Shown here: positions 1 to 8,061 of the stretch, one piece after another
Numbering within the stretch: the stretch's first letter is position 1
How the letters are laid out: every line of letters starts with the position of its first letter
Assembly (NCBI GenBank): GCA_024638345.1
Contig: JAHEKL010000028.1
Location: 1-17,667, forward strand
Reading direction: 5' to 3'
Length of the DNA stretch: 17,667 nucleotides
Source: Gammaproteobacteria bacterium
Lineage (GTDB): Bacteria > Gemmatimonadota > Gemmatimonadetes > Longimicrobiales > Gaopeijiaceae
Program-made: the position numbers and the translations under genes
The notes under the pieces: model-generated
Databases searched by the model: none
What the model saw: the letters and a program-made list of their open reading frames with translations, nothing else
What the model was told of the DNA's origin: nothing

Positions 1-163
1 TCACCCGCTGTGGAGCCTCCCGAACGTGCTGATCACGCCCCACACCTCCGCCGTCACCCGCCAGTTCTGGAGACGCGAGATGGATCTGATCATCGGAAAC
101 CTCGAGAGGTTCCTCGTCGGAGCGACCCTTTCGAACGAGGTCGACCGCCAGAGGGGATACTGA
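1..163 (+). CDS. D-2-hydroxyacid dehydrogenase, C-terminal fragment
   Basis: Only the last 53 codons are in the window; the gene begins upstream, reads in the frame starting at base 2 and stops with TGA at 161-163. The visible end reads HPLWSLPNVLITPHTSA, then a helix with WRREMDLIIGNLERFL and a tail ending DRQRGY. The segment PNVLITPHTSA is the hallmark of the NAD-dependent D-isomer-specific 2-hydroxyacid dehydrogenases: its His is the catalytic acid/base, and the following helix and NLERFL..G segment close the C-terminal part of the fold. Family members reduce 2-keto acids (glyoxylate, hydroxypyruvate, phosphohydroxypyruvate and others) in the cytoplasm; substrate cannot be told from this fragment. 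The gene converges on mazG, with 47 bp between the stops. Confidence 0.85.
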   Translation, partial: HPLWSLPNVLITPHTSAVTRQFWRREMDLIIGNLERFLVGATLSNEVDRQRGY

Positions 164-169
164 ACCACC

Positions 170-187
170 GCTTCGATCATCCGAAGC
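170..187. terminator. Hairpin between convergent genes, possible terminator
   Basis: A perfect 6-bp stem, GCTTCG (170-175) with CGAAGC (182-187), encloses the 6-nt loop ATCATC. It lies between the stop of the dehydrogenase (163) and the stop of mazG (211), where a shared bidirectional terminator would be expected. No run of T follows the stem on either strand, so intrinsic termination is uncertain. Confidence 0.4.
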
Positions 188-210
188 AAACGAGACTCCC
201 GAAGAAGTAG

Positions 211-1038
211 CTAGCCTCGGTCCTTCACCTCCTCCCAAAGCACGTCCAGCTCCTCGAGACTCGCTCCCCGGAGGTCCACTCCGCGAAGCTCGGCGAGCGT
301 CTCGAGCGCGCGGAATCGGCGCTCGAATTTGGCGTTGGCCCTCTCCAACGACACGGCCGCGTGCTCCTCCACGAGCCGGGCCAGGTTGACCACGGAGAAC
401 AGCAGATCGCCGATCTCTTCCTGGACGGCGTGGGAAGATCCCGAGTCGAGTGCCCCCCTGACCTCTTCGAGCTCCTCATGTACCTTCTCGAGCGCCCCGC
501 CGGGCTCGTCCCAATCGAAGCCGACACCGGACACTCGCTCCTGGATTCGGTGCGCCTTCAACAGCGGATCGAGACCCTTGGCCAATCCCTCCAGAACGCT
601 TTCATCCTGACTGCCGCCGCTGCGCTCGGCGGCCTTGATCGACTCCCAGGACTGGGGTGCGCCTTCTCCGAAGAGGTGCGGGTGCCGCCGGATCATCTTC
701 TCTTCCAGGCCGCGGACGACCTCCTCACGGGTGAAGTGCCCGGATTCCTCGCCGACGACGATTTGAAAGGCCAGGTTCAGGAGCAGATCACCCAACTCGC
801 CGCGCAGGGCCAAGCCGTCCTCGGAATGGATCGCATCCACGGTTTCGTGGACCTCTTCCAGCAGGTGGGGGACGAGCGTTCTCGCGGTCTGAGCACGGTC
901 CCAAGAGCAGTTCGCTCGGAGGTACTCGACGAGCACCAGGGCCCGATCCAACGCCGCCGTCTCGGACTCGAAGATCCCTCCCTTGCCGGGCCTTTGAGGG
1001 CTCGGTTCGGCCGAAGGCTCCCTCGGATCGATACTCAT
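211..1038 (-). CDS. mazG: Nucleoside triphosphate pyrophosphohydrolase MazG
   Basis: 275 aa, close to the usual two-domain MazG length. MazG hydrolyses NTPs and dNTPs to the monophosphate and pyrophosphate, cleaning the nucleotide pool and affecting stress responses. Both all-alpha MazG domains are visible. The first (about residues 25-125) has the metal-binding pattern EEVHE at 61-65 and ELGD at 81-84, followed by KMIRRHPHLFGE. The second (about 155-275) has KAHRIQERVSGVGFDW, EELEE near 188-192 and EEIGD at 207-211. The frame stays open upstream to 1437, but that part lies antisense to alr and has no MazG similarity. The ATG at 1038 is chosen because a GAGGA sits just upstream of it and conserved sequence begins shortly after. 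The first ~20 residues are Pro/Ser-rich and variable. It is divergent from alr, with 82 bp between starts. Confidence 0.93.
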   Translation of the reverse strand: MSIDPREPSAEPSPQRPGKGGIFESETAALDRALVLVEYLRANCSWDRAQTARTLVPHLLEEVHETVDAIHSEDGLALRGELGDLLLNLAFQIVVGEESGHFTREEVVRGLEEKMIRRHPHLFGEGAPQSWESIKAAERSGGSQDESVLEGLAKGLDPLLKAHRIQERVSGVGFDWDEPGGALEKVHEELEEVRGALDSGSSHAVQEEIGDLLFSVVNLARLVEEHAAVSLERANAKFERRFRALETLAELRGVDLRGASLEELDVLWEEVKDRG

Positions 1039-1041
1039 GCG

Positions 1042-1046
1042 TCCTC
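1042..1046 (-). promoter_or_regulatory. Ribosome binding site supporting the mazG start
   Basis: On the minus strand GAGGA lies 3 nt before the ATG at 1038. It is one of the few clear Shine-Dalgarno matches in the window. It supports starting mazG here rather than at any of the upstream codons that keep the frame open. Confidence 0.5.
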
Positions 1047-1120
1047 GTTTCGCTGGGATCGACAGGTTCAAGAAAGCCGATGGTTGCTCGGGAGGTAGTT
1101 TCTCGCATCTTTCTGCGACC

Positions 1121-2248
1121 ATGTCAACCGATCCCCGGACCCGAGCCTGGGTGGAGCTCAGTGCGCCCGCGCTTCGCCGGAACATGATCCGCGTTCGAGA
1201 GCTCGTCGGGTCGGACGTGGGGATCCTTCCTGTAGTGAAGGCCGACGGGTATGGACTCGGCGTGGCCGAGGTGGTTGCGGCGCTCGAGCCGTGTGAGCCT
1301 TGGGGGTACGCGATCGAGACCGTCGCAGAAGGCCGGCGGCTTCGTTCGCTCGGAGTGAGGCGCCCCGCGCTGATCCTCGCACCCGTTCCACCGGGTGAGG
1401 TCGAAGCCGCCGTCGCCGCGGAGCTGCGGCTCGCCATCTCCTCGATCGAAGCTCTGGAACGAGTGAACGAGGCGGCGGCAGCCCTCGCAAGAGAAGCGAT
1501 TATTCACGTCGAGATCGACACCGGGATCGGTCGTGCCGGTTTCGACTGGCGTCAGGTGGGCCACTGGGGCCCCGAGGTCGACCGTCTGACCAACGGACGT
1601 GTCCGCTGGGAGGGCGTCTACAGCCACTTCTTCTCCGCCTCGGACGTCGAGTCGAACGCCATGGACATTCAGGGGGACCGGTTCAAAGAGGCTCTGCGGG
1701 GGCTTTCTGGGCAGCGGGACGGGCGCTGGATCGAGCACATCTGCAACTCTCCCGGACTCCTTCGTAGGCCCGACCTCGGCCTCGGCCTGGTGCGGCCTGG
1801 GATCTTCATCTACGGAGGACGCACATGGCCTGGGCTGCCGGAGCCGGAGCCCGTCGTGCGTGTGCGGGCTCGTGTGGTCCTGGTCCGAGAGGTCCCGGAT
1901 GGAACCACACTGGGCTACGGAGCGACCTACCGTGCGCGCGGGAAGGAGCGCTGGGCGACGCTCGGAATCGGCTACGGTGACGGAATCCCGAGGGCTCTCG
2001 GAAACGGCGGCGCAGCGCTCGTCCAGGGTCGTCGAGTACCCATCATCGGAAGGATCTCCATGGGTGTGACGGTGGTAGACATCACCGAACTTCCCGAATC
2101 GTCCGTGAAGTCGGGAGACGAAGTCACGATCGTCGGCGAGGACGGAAGCGAGCACATCTCTTTGGAGGAGGTCGCCCGGATCTCGGGCAGCATCTCGCAC
2201 GAAGTCCTAACCAGACTCTCTCCACGTCTTCCGCGCGTTTGGCTCTGA
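1121..2248 (+). CDS. alr: Alanine racemase
   Basis: 375 aa, typical for the family. This PLP-dependent enzyme interconverts L- and D-alanine in the cytoplasm to supply peptidoglycan synthesis. The PLP lysine is K40 in PVVKADGYGLG, at the start of the TIM-barrel domain. The barrel continues with HVEIDTGIGRAGF, EGVYSHFFSASD and HICNSPGLL, then the VRPGIFIYGG segment. The C-terminal beta-domain carries the second catalytic residue, Tyr266, in LGYGATYRA, followed by LGIGYGDGIPRAL and GRISMGVTVVDIT. The ATG at 1121 aligns with the normal family N terminus. An in-frame ATG at 1037 would add 28 residues and overlap the mazG start. A GGAGG at 1091-1095 is 25 nt upstream, too far for ideal spacing, so the start is slightly uncertain. 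D-serine or broad-specificity racemases share this fold, but alanine racemase is the default. Confidence 0.95.
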   Translation: MSTDPRTRAWVELSAPALRRNMIRVRELVGSDVGILPVVKADGYGLGVAEVVAALEPCEPWGYAIETVAEGRRLRSLGVRRPALILAPVPPGEVEAAVAAELRLAISSIEALERVNEAAAALAREAIIHVEIDTGIGRAGFDWRQVGHWGPEVDRLTNGRVRWEGVYSHFFSASDVESNAMDIQGDRFKEALRGLSGQRDGRWIEHICNSPGLLRRPDLGLGLVRPGIFIYGGRTWPGLPEPEPVVRVRARVVLVREVPDGTTLGYGATYRARGKERWATLGIGYGDGIPRALGNGGAALVQGRRVPIIGRISMGVTVVDITELPESSVKSGDEVTIVGEDGSEHISLEEVARISGSISHEVLTRLSPRLPRVWL

Positions 2249-2333
2249 GAGCCTGTCGGGACGGAGGAATGCGGGGGTCGAACGCCCGGGGGTAAATGGG
2301 TATGCGCGAAGAGGAAGGGGGAGGGGGCGCAGG

Positions 2334-3641
2334 TTGAGGCCCCCCGTGTGGTTCCTGGCCACCATCGCCGTCGCTGTCGGCTCCGGCTGCGCAGACGCCG
2401 TTCCGACCTCCAGCGATGGTGGCCGCATTCCGGTGGACGCGGAGACGATAGAGGTTCGGCTTCCATTCTCGAGCTTCGCCAGGGATTACCAGATTCTGTC
2501 GGGATTCCAGTCACCCGCCGAAGTCCCGACGCTGACGATCGCCCACGAGTGGGCCGGAGAGCTGGAGTCCCGCCCCGTGATCCGGTTCGGTTCGCTGCCG
2601 GACGTGGTCAACGTCATCCCTCCCGGCTCGACGACCGGAGCGCAGCCCGACTCCATGTTTCAGCCCGTATCAGGCAAGGTGATTCTTCGCCTGGACACGC
2701 TGGGTCTGGGTGAGCAGAGATTCGAACTCGAGGCCGACGCGATCCTCACGCCGTGGCACTCGGAGACGGTGAGCTGGGAGCTCGCCGCGGATACCCTGGG
2801 TGGACGGCTTCCATGGCCGGAGCCGGGTGGAGGTCCCGTGCGACCCGTGGACTCGGCCACGTGGTTTCCCATCGTTGCCGATTCGGTGGTCTTCGACATC
2901 GACTCACTGACGGTCACGGAGTGGGCCGACGCCGATCTTCCAGATCGTGGTCTCAGGGTGCGAACGACGACACCTGGGTCCCGACTCAGCGTGAGGCGCT
3001 TGGATCTTCGGGTCATGGTCCGGTCCGAGATCAACCCGGACACACTGATACAGATCAGCGCGAACCCGGGTCGCGCCACCTTCATCTACACGCCGACGCC
3101 GCTCGTGTCGGACACGGTGCTAATGGTCGGAGGCGCACCCGCGGCACGTGCGCTGTTCAGGATAGAGCTTCCGGAGACGGTCGATCCCGGTCCGGAGGCG
3201 TGCGCGAGGGTTTCGTGCCCGGTCTCGCTCTCCGCCGATCGACTGCTCTTCGCGAGCCTTGCGCTACGTACTTTCCCGACACTCTCTCCGGGATTCGCCC
3301 CTGTGGACAGCGTGGCGGTGCAGGTGCGTCCCGTGCTGGCACCGCCACGACTGCCCCGCTCTCCCCTCTCTGCGCCGATCCAGGTCGCGGGTCCCCCGCT
3401 CCCACCCGAGTGGTTTTCCACCGAGCCGCAGACTCCCTACGAGATCGGAATGACCAACTATTTCCGTAGCTTGATCCAGCCGGACACCACCCGCGGCCCG
3501 GGCCCGTCATCGACCTTGGCCATCCTCGCGGATCCCGAGCCGTCGGGCTTGGATGTCATCTCGTTCTTCGGACCTGGGAGCGAGGCGGCGCCCGAGCTTC
3601 GTCTGATTCTGACGGTCACGGACGGAGTGTCGATTCCATGA
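2334..3641 (+). CDS. Predicted secreted lipoprotein of unknown function
   Basis: 435 aa; I do not recognise a named family with confidence. The N terminus has an arginine, a hydrophobic stretch (residues 5-15) and a lipobox-like GSGC with Cys19. The -3 residue is Gly rather than the usual Leu/Val/Ile, so lipidation is likely but not certain. The mature part is predicted all-beta, with alternating hydrophobics and repeated phrases such as DSVVFDIDSLTVTEW and RLSVRRLDLRVMV. It ends with PELRLILTVTDG. This recalls DNRLRE/CBM96-type beta-sandwich or DUF4270-like surface lipoproteins (inference only). A cysteine pair (C290, C295) may form a disulfide. The start is TTG at 2334 behind a purine-rich GAGGAAGGGGGAGGGGG (2311-2327); a GTG at 2346 would remove the basic residue. 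The stop overlaps the next gene's ATG (ATGA), suggesting coupled expression with the beta-barrel protein. Confidence 0.72.
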   Translation: MRPPVWFLATIAVAVGSGCADAVPTSSDGGRIPVDAETIEVRLPFSSFARDYQILSGFQSPAEVPTLTIAHEWAGELESRPVIRFGSLPDVVNVIPPGSTTGAQPDSMFQPVSGKVILRLDTLGLGEQRFELEADAILTPWHSETVSWELAADTLGGRLPWPEPGGGPVRPVDSATWFPIVADSVVFDIDSLTVTEWADADLPDRGLRVRTTTPGSRLSVRRLDLRVMVRSEINPDTLIQISANPGRATFIYTPTPLVSDTVLMVGGAPAARALFRIELPETVDPGPEACARVSCPVSLSADRLLFASLALRTFPTLSPGFAPVDSVAVQVRPVLAPPRLPRSPLSAPIQVAGPPLPPEWFSTEPQTPYEIGMTNYFRSLIQPDTTRGPGPSSTLAILADPEPSGLDVISFFGPGSEAAPELRLILTVTDGVSIP

Positions 3642-4846
3642 GCCGGCGCGGACGGATCGGGGCCAAGATGGGGAGCGAGCTCGTACGAAGTGCCGCGCTG
3701 GCCGGGGCCATCGCCCTCACCGTGACGGCCTATCCGTCCCGGGGGAACGCGCAGTCGCTTCTTGCGGCGGATGGCCTCGGTCTGCTTTCCGAGCCGCTCG
3801 ATGCGAGGTCCAGGGCTCTCGGGGGAGCGGGAATCGGTCTTTCCGGGAGCTATCTCACCGAACGCGACCCCGCCGCCAGCGCAGGACTCCTGCTCTCGAC
3901 CGCCACCATGACTTTCCAGACCGGCGCTTCGTCGATCGAGGGCGGAGAGACTGCAGGGCATACTCGGTTTCCCAACATCGGCGTGTCTTATCCCTACGGG
4001 GGGAACGTCTTCGCCGTACGCGTGGCCAGCTTCTTGGACCAGGAGTGGGAGGCGGTGTCCGAGCAAACGCTCGACATCGGTGGTCGCTCGGTCAATTCGG
4101 TGGACCGCTTCCGCTCTACGGGTGGCATCGCGAGGGTGACCGTCGGTTGGTCTCGACAGATCGTCCAGTCGCTATCGGCTGGAGTCACCTTCGGTACCTA
4201 CGCCGGCACGACGCGAAGGACGTTCAGCCGGTCACTCGATCCGGAAACGGTGGGTTCGGGCGTCGAAGCCTTCACGTCCGGATTGCGGCTCCAGGCTTCG
4301 GGAATCGTAGTGGGTGCCGGTCTGGGTTGGGATCCGATACCGTTGGTGCACGTGGCTGGCGCGTTCACCTGGTCGGATGATCTGAAGCTCTCTCCTTCGG
4401 AAGGAACTGCCGGTCGGGAGGGGGTCTATCGAATGCCTCTCGAGCTGAGGGGGGGTGGGACGGTCACACTGACGTCGGGCCTTGCGCTGCACCTGGGTGT
4501 GACGTACGCCGACTGGTCCGACACCGGGGCGGATCTCGCGGTCGGAACGACGAGGGACTCGGCGTGGAGTTACGGAGGCGGTCTCGAGTGGTCGGGTGGA
4601 ACGCTGCTGGGAAGGACGGTTCCCATCCGTATCGGCGCCCGCCATCGTGATCTCCCATTCGACTCGAACGGTGACAGGGCCACGGAGCGAAGTCTCTCCG
4701 GGGGTCTCGGGTTCGATCTGGTCGAGACGGAGACCCTACCCCTGGCCCGGCTCGAGTTCGGAGTCGAGCGCGGTAGCCGGAAGGCCGGTCCGCTGACCGA
4801 GGACTACTGGAGAACCACCGCTTCGGTCCGCGTCGCGGCCGGCTGA
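3638..4846 (+). CDS. Outer-membrane beta-barrel protein, FadL/PorV-like
   Basis: 402 aa. There is a signal peptide: basic MSRRGRIGAK, a hydrophobic core LAGAIALTV, and a probable cleavage after A38 in GNA-QS. The mature start contains LDARSRALGGAGIGLSG, the R-x-LGGAG pattern typical of PorV/FadL-like outer-membrane proteins of Bacteroidota, Gemmatimonadota and relatives. The rest is a series of amphipathic beta strands (VTVGWSRQI, LSAGVTFGTYAG, GIVVGAGLGWDP, LALHLGVTYADW, RIGARHRDL). It closes with a strand block, LEFGVERGSRK to EDYWRTTASVRV, which resembles the last strands of the FadL-type barrel. Transport of a hydrophobic molecule or a role in protein export is possible but not shown. The start at 3638 overlaps the lipoprotein stop; an internal ATG at 3668 would also leave a usable signal peptide. 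mtaB follows after 20 bp. Confidence 0.78.
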   Translation: MSRRGRIGAKMGSELVRSAALAGAIALTVTAYPSRGNAQSLLAADGLGLLSEPLDARSRALGGAGIGLSGSYLTERDPAASAGLLLSTATMTFQTGASSIEGGETAGHTRFPNIGVSYPYGGNVFAVRVASFLDQEWEAVSEQTLDIGGRSVNSVDRFRSTGGIARVTVGWSRQIVQSLSAGVTFGTYAGTTRRTFSRSLDPETVGSGVEAFTSGLRLQASGIVVGAGLGWDPIPLVHVAGAFTWSDDLKLSPSEGTAGREGVYRMPLELRGGGTVTLTSGLALHLGVTYADWSDTGADLAVGTTRDSAWSYGGGLEWSGGTLLGRTVPIRIGARHRDLPFDSNGDRATERSLSGGLGFDLVETETLPLARLEFGVERGSRKAGPLTEDYWRTTASVRVAAG

Positions 4847-4866
4847 GGTCCCTTACGACGATCCAG

Positions 4867-6231
4867 GTGTCGAGCCAGATGCAGGTTCACTACAAGACCT
4901 TCGGGTGCAAGGCGAACCAGTACGATACCGCGCGCATCCGACAGGAGTTGGAAGCACGGGGAGCCGACACCGTCGGGACGGCTGCGGCCGCCCATTTGGT
5001 AGTGGTCAATACCTGCACGGTCACCAATCAGGCAGATGCCGACGCACGTCGGTTCATCCGACGGGTGTGCAGAGAACGGCCGGATGCGAGGGTGGTGGCG
5101 GTGGGATGCTCCGTCGCGCTCAGAGAAGACGAATACCTCGGAATGCCGGGCGTCGCGGCGACCTGGGCCGGTCATGATCCCGTGGGCGTGGCCCAGGCTG
5201 TTCGTCGAGCGCGTCCTACCCTGGTTCAGCTCCAAGCCCGAACCTCGCTGGATCGGGTCGATCAGGAGCCGGTCGGAGCCGACATCCTGCTTCGTCGCGA
5301 AGGCAGCACGCGAGGCTGGCTGAAGATCCAAGACGGGTGCGACCGGAAGTGTTCGTTCTGCGCAACCCGACTCGCCCGTGGATCGAGTCGCTCGCGGTCT
5401 CCGGACCAGGTCGTTCGCGAGGCCCGCCAGCTTTCGAGCTTCCATCCCGAACTCGTCTTGACCGGGATCCATATCGGCCACTACGGGCGGGACCTCGATC
5501 CCTCCACGACCCTTTCGCGTCTTGTCTCCCGGCTCTTGGAGGCCGTCCCGAACGTGCGTCTGAGACTGGGAAGCATCGAAGCTACGGAGGTGGACGATCT
5601 GCTCCTCGGCCTGATGGAGGAGTCGGGAGGGCGCCTCGCACCCCACTTCCACATGCCACTTCAGAGCGGGTCCGATCCGGTCCTCCGACGCATGAGGAGA
5701 TGGCATACGCGAGAGATGTACCGAAGCAGAGCCCTCGAGATCGCGGATCGGATGACCGTCCTGGGATTGGGCGCGGACATCATCACCGGTTACCCGGGTG
5801 AAACGGATGAAGACCACCGGAGCACCGTCGCCCTGGTGGAAGAGCTGCCGTTCACCTATCTGCACGTCTTTCCGTTTTCCCCTCGCGACGGTACCGAAGC
5901 CGCGAACGCCAATGCGCGATGTCCCGTGCCGCAGCGCGTATCCGGCGAGCGAAGCCGGGAGCTTCGGGAGATTGCGCTTGCGAAGGGGATCACGCACCGG
6001 CGCTCGCGCAGCGGTGACCGGGCCACAGTGGTGATCGAGGGCGATGGCGGAGCCGCCCTCACCGGGGACTACCTTCGGATCAACACGGAGATCGCCGAGT
6101 CGGGGGCGCGAGCTGGGTCGCACGCGGAGGCATCGAACGAATCGGGACGCTCCGGCCTTCGGGAAGGCACGCTCACGTGGAGAGGCGAAGATCTCACTAT
6201 TGATCTGACCGGGTCCGCGGGCTTCAATTAG
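4867..6231 (+). CDS. mtaB: tRNA t6A37 methylthiotransferase MtaB
   Basis: 454 aa. This radical-SAM enzyme adds a methylthio group to N6-threonylcarbamoyladenosine at tRNA position 37, giving ms2t6A. The N-terminal UPF0004 domain has three cluster cysteines: C14 in KTFGCKANQYDT, C50 in VVNTCTVT and C81 in VAVGCSV. The radical-SAM CxxxCxxC is C158, C162 and C165 in DGCDRKCSFCATR. Further family motifs are LTGIHIGHYG, RLRLGSIEATEV, HFHMPLQSGSDPVLRRMRR, DIITGYPGETDEDH and HVFPFSPRDGTEA. The sequence GCKANQYDT, in place of MiaB's GCQMN, identifies the MtaB subfamily. The C terminus is a degenerate TRAM-like beta region with a variable, Gly/Ser-rich insert. The start is GTG at 4867; an ATG at 4879 is the alternative, and neither has a good Shine-Dalgarno sequence. 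miaB starts 4 bp after the stop. Confidence 0.92.
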   Translation: MSSQMQVHYKTFGCKANQYDTARIRQELEARGADTVGTAAAAHLVVVNTCTVTNQADADARRFIRRVCRERPDARVVAVGCSVALREDEYLGMPGVAATWAGHDPVGVAQAVRRARPTLVQLQARTSLDRVDQEPVGADILLRREGSTRGWLKIQDGCDRKCSFCATRLARGSSRSRSPDQVVREARQLSSFHPELVLTGIHIGHYGRDLDPSTTLSRLVSRLLEAVPNVRLRLGSIEATEVDDLLLGLMEESGGRLAPHFHMPLQSGSDPVLRRMRRWHTREMYRSRALEIADRMTVLGLGADIITGYPGETDEDHRSTVALVEELPFTYLHVFPFSPRDGTEAANANARCPVPQRVSGERSRELREIALAKGITHRRSRSGDRATVVIEGDGGAALTGDYLRINTEIAESGARAGSHAEASNESGRSGLREGTLTWRGEDLTIDLTGSAGFN

Positions 6232-6235
6232 GCAC

Positions 6236-7635
6236 ATGAAGACCAGCCCAAGTGTGACGCGGCGTGCCTACGTCGAAACCTACGGGTGTCAGATGAACAT
6301 CGCCGACGGCGAGCTCATGGAGGGCGTGCTCTCGGCGGACGGGTACGAGATCGTCCGGTCTCCGGAGGAGGCGGACGTCATTCTAGTGAACACGTGCGCG
6401 ATCCGGGAGCACGCGGAGCGACGAGTTCTCGGTCGAGTGGGGCAGCTACTCAGCATCAAGCGGGAGCGCCCCGATCTGCTGCTGGGTGTCACGGGCTGCA
6501 TGGCCCAACGCATGGGCGACTCGCTCTTCGAAAAAGCGCCCCACGTCGATCTCGTCATGGGTCCCGATGGTTATCGGTCGCTTCCGGAGCTGCTGGCGGT
6601 GCTTCGGGCGGAACGATCCGCTCACTCGGACCGTCTCCGCTCGACCGAAAGGGTCCGGAGGAGACACCAGCTAGCGGTTCTGGAGCTGGACGACACGGAG
6701 CACTACGAAGGGCTCGAGCTCCGACGTCGCTCCGAAGTGGCGGCCTGGGTTCCGATCCAGCGGGGGTGCGACCACCGCTGCACGTTCTGCATCGTGCCTT
6801 ATGTTCGCGGCCCGGAGAAGAACCGAGATCCCGCGGACGTGCTCGGCGAGATCCGTGGGCTCGCGGAGACCGGGGTGACCGAGGTCACGCTCTTGGGTCA
6901 GACGGTGAACTCCTATCGCAACGGGGACTGTGCCTTTCCCGAGCTCTTGAGGAGGGTTGCGAGGGTGGATGGGATTCGCAGGGTTCGCTTCACCTCGCCG
7001 CATCCCAACGACGTGACACCCGAGCTCGTCGAGGTGATGGCCGTAGAGCCCGCGGTCTGTGAGCAGCTTCACCTGCCGGCCCAGTCCGGAAGCAATCGCA
7101 TGCTCAAGCGTATGGTCAGGCGCTATACGGTCGAGACGTTTCTCGAAACCGTGGAAATGGTACGCGCCGGGATCCCGGACGTGCCCTGTCGACCGATATC
7201 ATCGTCGGATTCCCCGGTGAGACCTCTGCCGAGTTCGAGGAAACGCTCGATCTGATGCGGACGGTCCGCTTCGACGACGCGTTCACCTACAAATACTCGC
7301 TTCGCGACGGGACGCCGGCCGCACGGCTGCCGCAGTCGGATTTCCTTCCCGACGAGGTCGCCCAGGCCCGACTGGAGTTGCTCATCGACATGGCTCGAGG
7401 GATCCAGGGGGAGATCAATCGAGAGGAGTTGGGACGAGTCGAAGAGGTGTTGATCGACGGACCCGCTCGGAAACCCGGACAACTGCGCGGTAAGACGAGG
7501 AGACACAAGGTGGTGGCCTTCTCCGGCGACAACGTCAAGCCGGGCGATTACGTGACAGTGGAGCTGACGGCCACTTCGGGGCCTACGTTCTCGGGCAGCC
7601 TGCTGGAGGCCGCCACCCCGGCTGTTCGGGCGTGA
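6236..7635 (+). CDS. miaB: tRNA i6A37 methylthiotransferase MiaB, frame broken near 7183
   Basis: MiaB converts i6A37 to ms2i6A37 in tRNAs reading UNN codons. The N-terminal domain has C18 in ETYGCQMN, C54 in VNTCAIRE and C88 in GVTGCMAQR. The radical-SAM cluster is C178, C182 and C185 in RGCDHRCTFCIVPYVRG. Then come LLGQTVNSY, RVRFTSPHPND and LHLPAQSGSNRMLKRM. The frame from 6236 then runs into non-homologous sequence after GIPDV and stops at 7255. From 7183 the -1 frame reads ALSTDIIVGFPGET, then LDLMRTVRFDDAFTYKYS and a TRAM domain (about GRVEEVLIDGPARK to VKPGDYVTVELTA), stopping at 7633-7635. Joining the two gives a normal 466-aa MiaB. The shift equals one missing G in GACGTG/GCCCTG. No slippery heptamer is visible, so a sequencing error or a real inactivating deletion is more likely than programmed frameshifting. 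As written, the product would be 339 aa, lacking the end of the catalytic domain and TRAM. Confidence 0.88.
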
Positions 7636-7952
7636 GCCGGCTCACCGGAGTCGTGGTCGTCTTGGTAGTGCTCGCGATGGTCATGTTGTTCGCGCGTGGG
7701 AACGGGACAGAGCGCGTCACCCTCGACCTCGGACTCTTCACCTTCGAGCGGGTCCCTCTCACCTACGTGGCGTTCGGGAGCCTGTTCGTTGGCATGCTGG
7801 TCATGCTCGTCGCCGGCATTCATGCCGACCTCCGGGTGAGGCGGTTCCTGAGGGAGCGGCTCGAGGAGGAGGATTGGCACGAACGACATCTGGATCGGAG
7901 CCAGCGCGACCTCTTCGCGTCACCTCACGAGGAAGAGGAAACCGCTTCCTAG
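7632..7952 (+). CDS. Small LapA-domain-like membrane protein
   Basis: 106 aa. Two hydrophobic segments are visible, at about residues 5-22 (VVVVLVVLAMVMLFARGN) and 42-62 (LTYVAFGSLFVGMLVMLVAG). They are separated by a short polar stretch with VTLDLGLFTFERVPL. The second segment is followed by a charged cytoplasmic tail (DLRVRRFLRERLEEEDWHERH, likely helical or coiled-coil) and an acidic end. Two membrane helices around a short loop containing 'vtvdl.f..fe.vpl', followed by a basic-acidic tail, match the LapA/DUF1049 family; in E. coli LapA works with LapB in regulating lipopolysaccharide synthesis. No lapB is adjacent, so that role is inference. The GTG start at 7632 overlaps the miaB stop (GTGA), implying translational coupling. 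Confidence 0.7.
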   Translation: MSRLTGVVVVLVVLAMVMLFARGNGTERVTLDLGLFTFERVPLTYVAFGSLFVGMLVMLVAGIHADLRVRRFLRERLEEEDWHERHLDRSQRDLFASPHEEEETAS

Positions 7953-7969
7953 CCCGGAAAGAGCCGTCC

Positions 7970-7989
7970 GTGGATGGAGAACCGTCCAC
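7970..7989 (+). terminator. Hairpin after the mtaB-miaB-lapA run, possible terminator
   Basis: An 8-bp stem, GTGGATGG (7970-7977) with CCGTCCAC (7982-7989), has one G-U pair and the tetraloop AGAA. It begins 17 nt after the stop codon at 7952. It is followed only by TTCGTAG, so there is no real U-tract. Its place at the end of a compact gene run and before a 167-bp gap fits a terminator. Confidence 0.45.
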
Positions 7990-8061
7990 TTCGTAGTCGG
8001 AGAGCCGTCGTAGACACCCCAGTACGAGCTGGAACCCGCCCGAGAGACCGATCTGATGAGA

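Noticed and set aside
1039..1437. Possible N-terminal extension of MazG
   Set aside because: The extra 133 residues are Ser/Thr/Arg-rich, antisense to alr and unlike MazG; the ATG at 1038 has a nearby GAGGA.
1124..2200. 358-codon open frame antisense to alr
   Set aside because: No recognisable domain and low-complexity composition; fully covered by a convincing alanine racemase.
2249..2333. RNA gene or riboswitch between alr and the lipoprotein gene
   Set aside because: Only a purine-rich leader with weak GC complementarity is visible; no tRNA-like T-arm or known riboswitch core.
4804..6237. 477-codon open frame antisense to mtaB
   Set aside because: Antisense long frames are expected in GC-rich coding DNA. 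Its translation shows no family motif, while the plus strand encodes a clear MtaB.
7175..7195. Programmed -1 frameshift in miaB
   Set aside because: No slippery heptamer is seen at the junction, and MiaB is not known to use recoding; a simple one-base loss is the better explanation.
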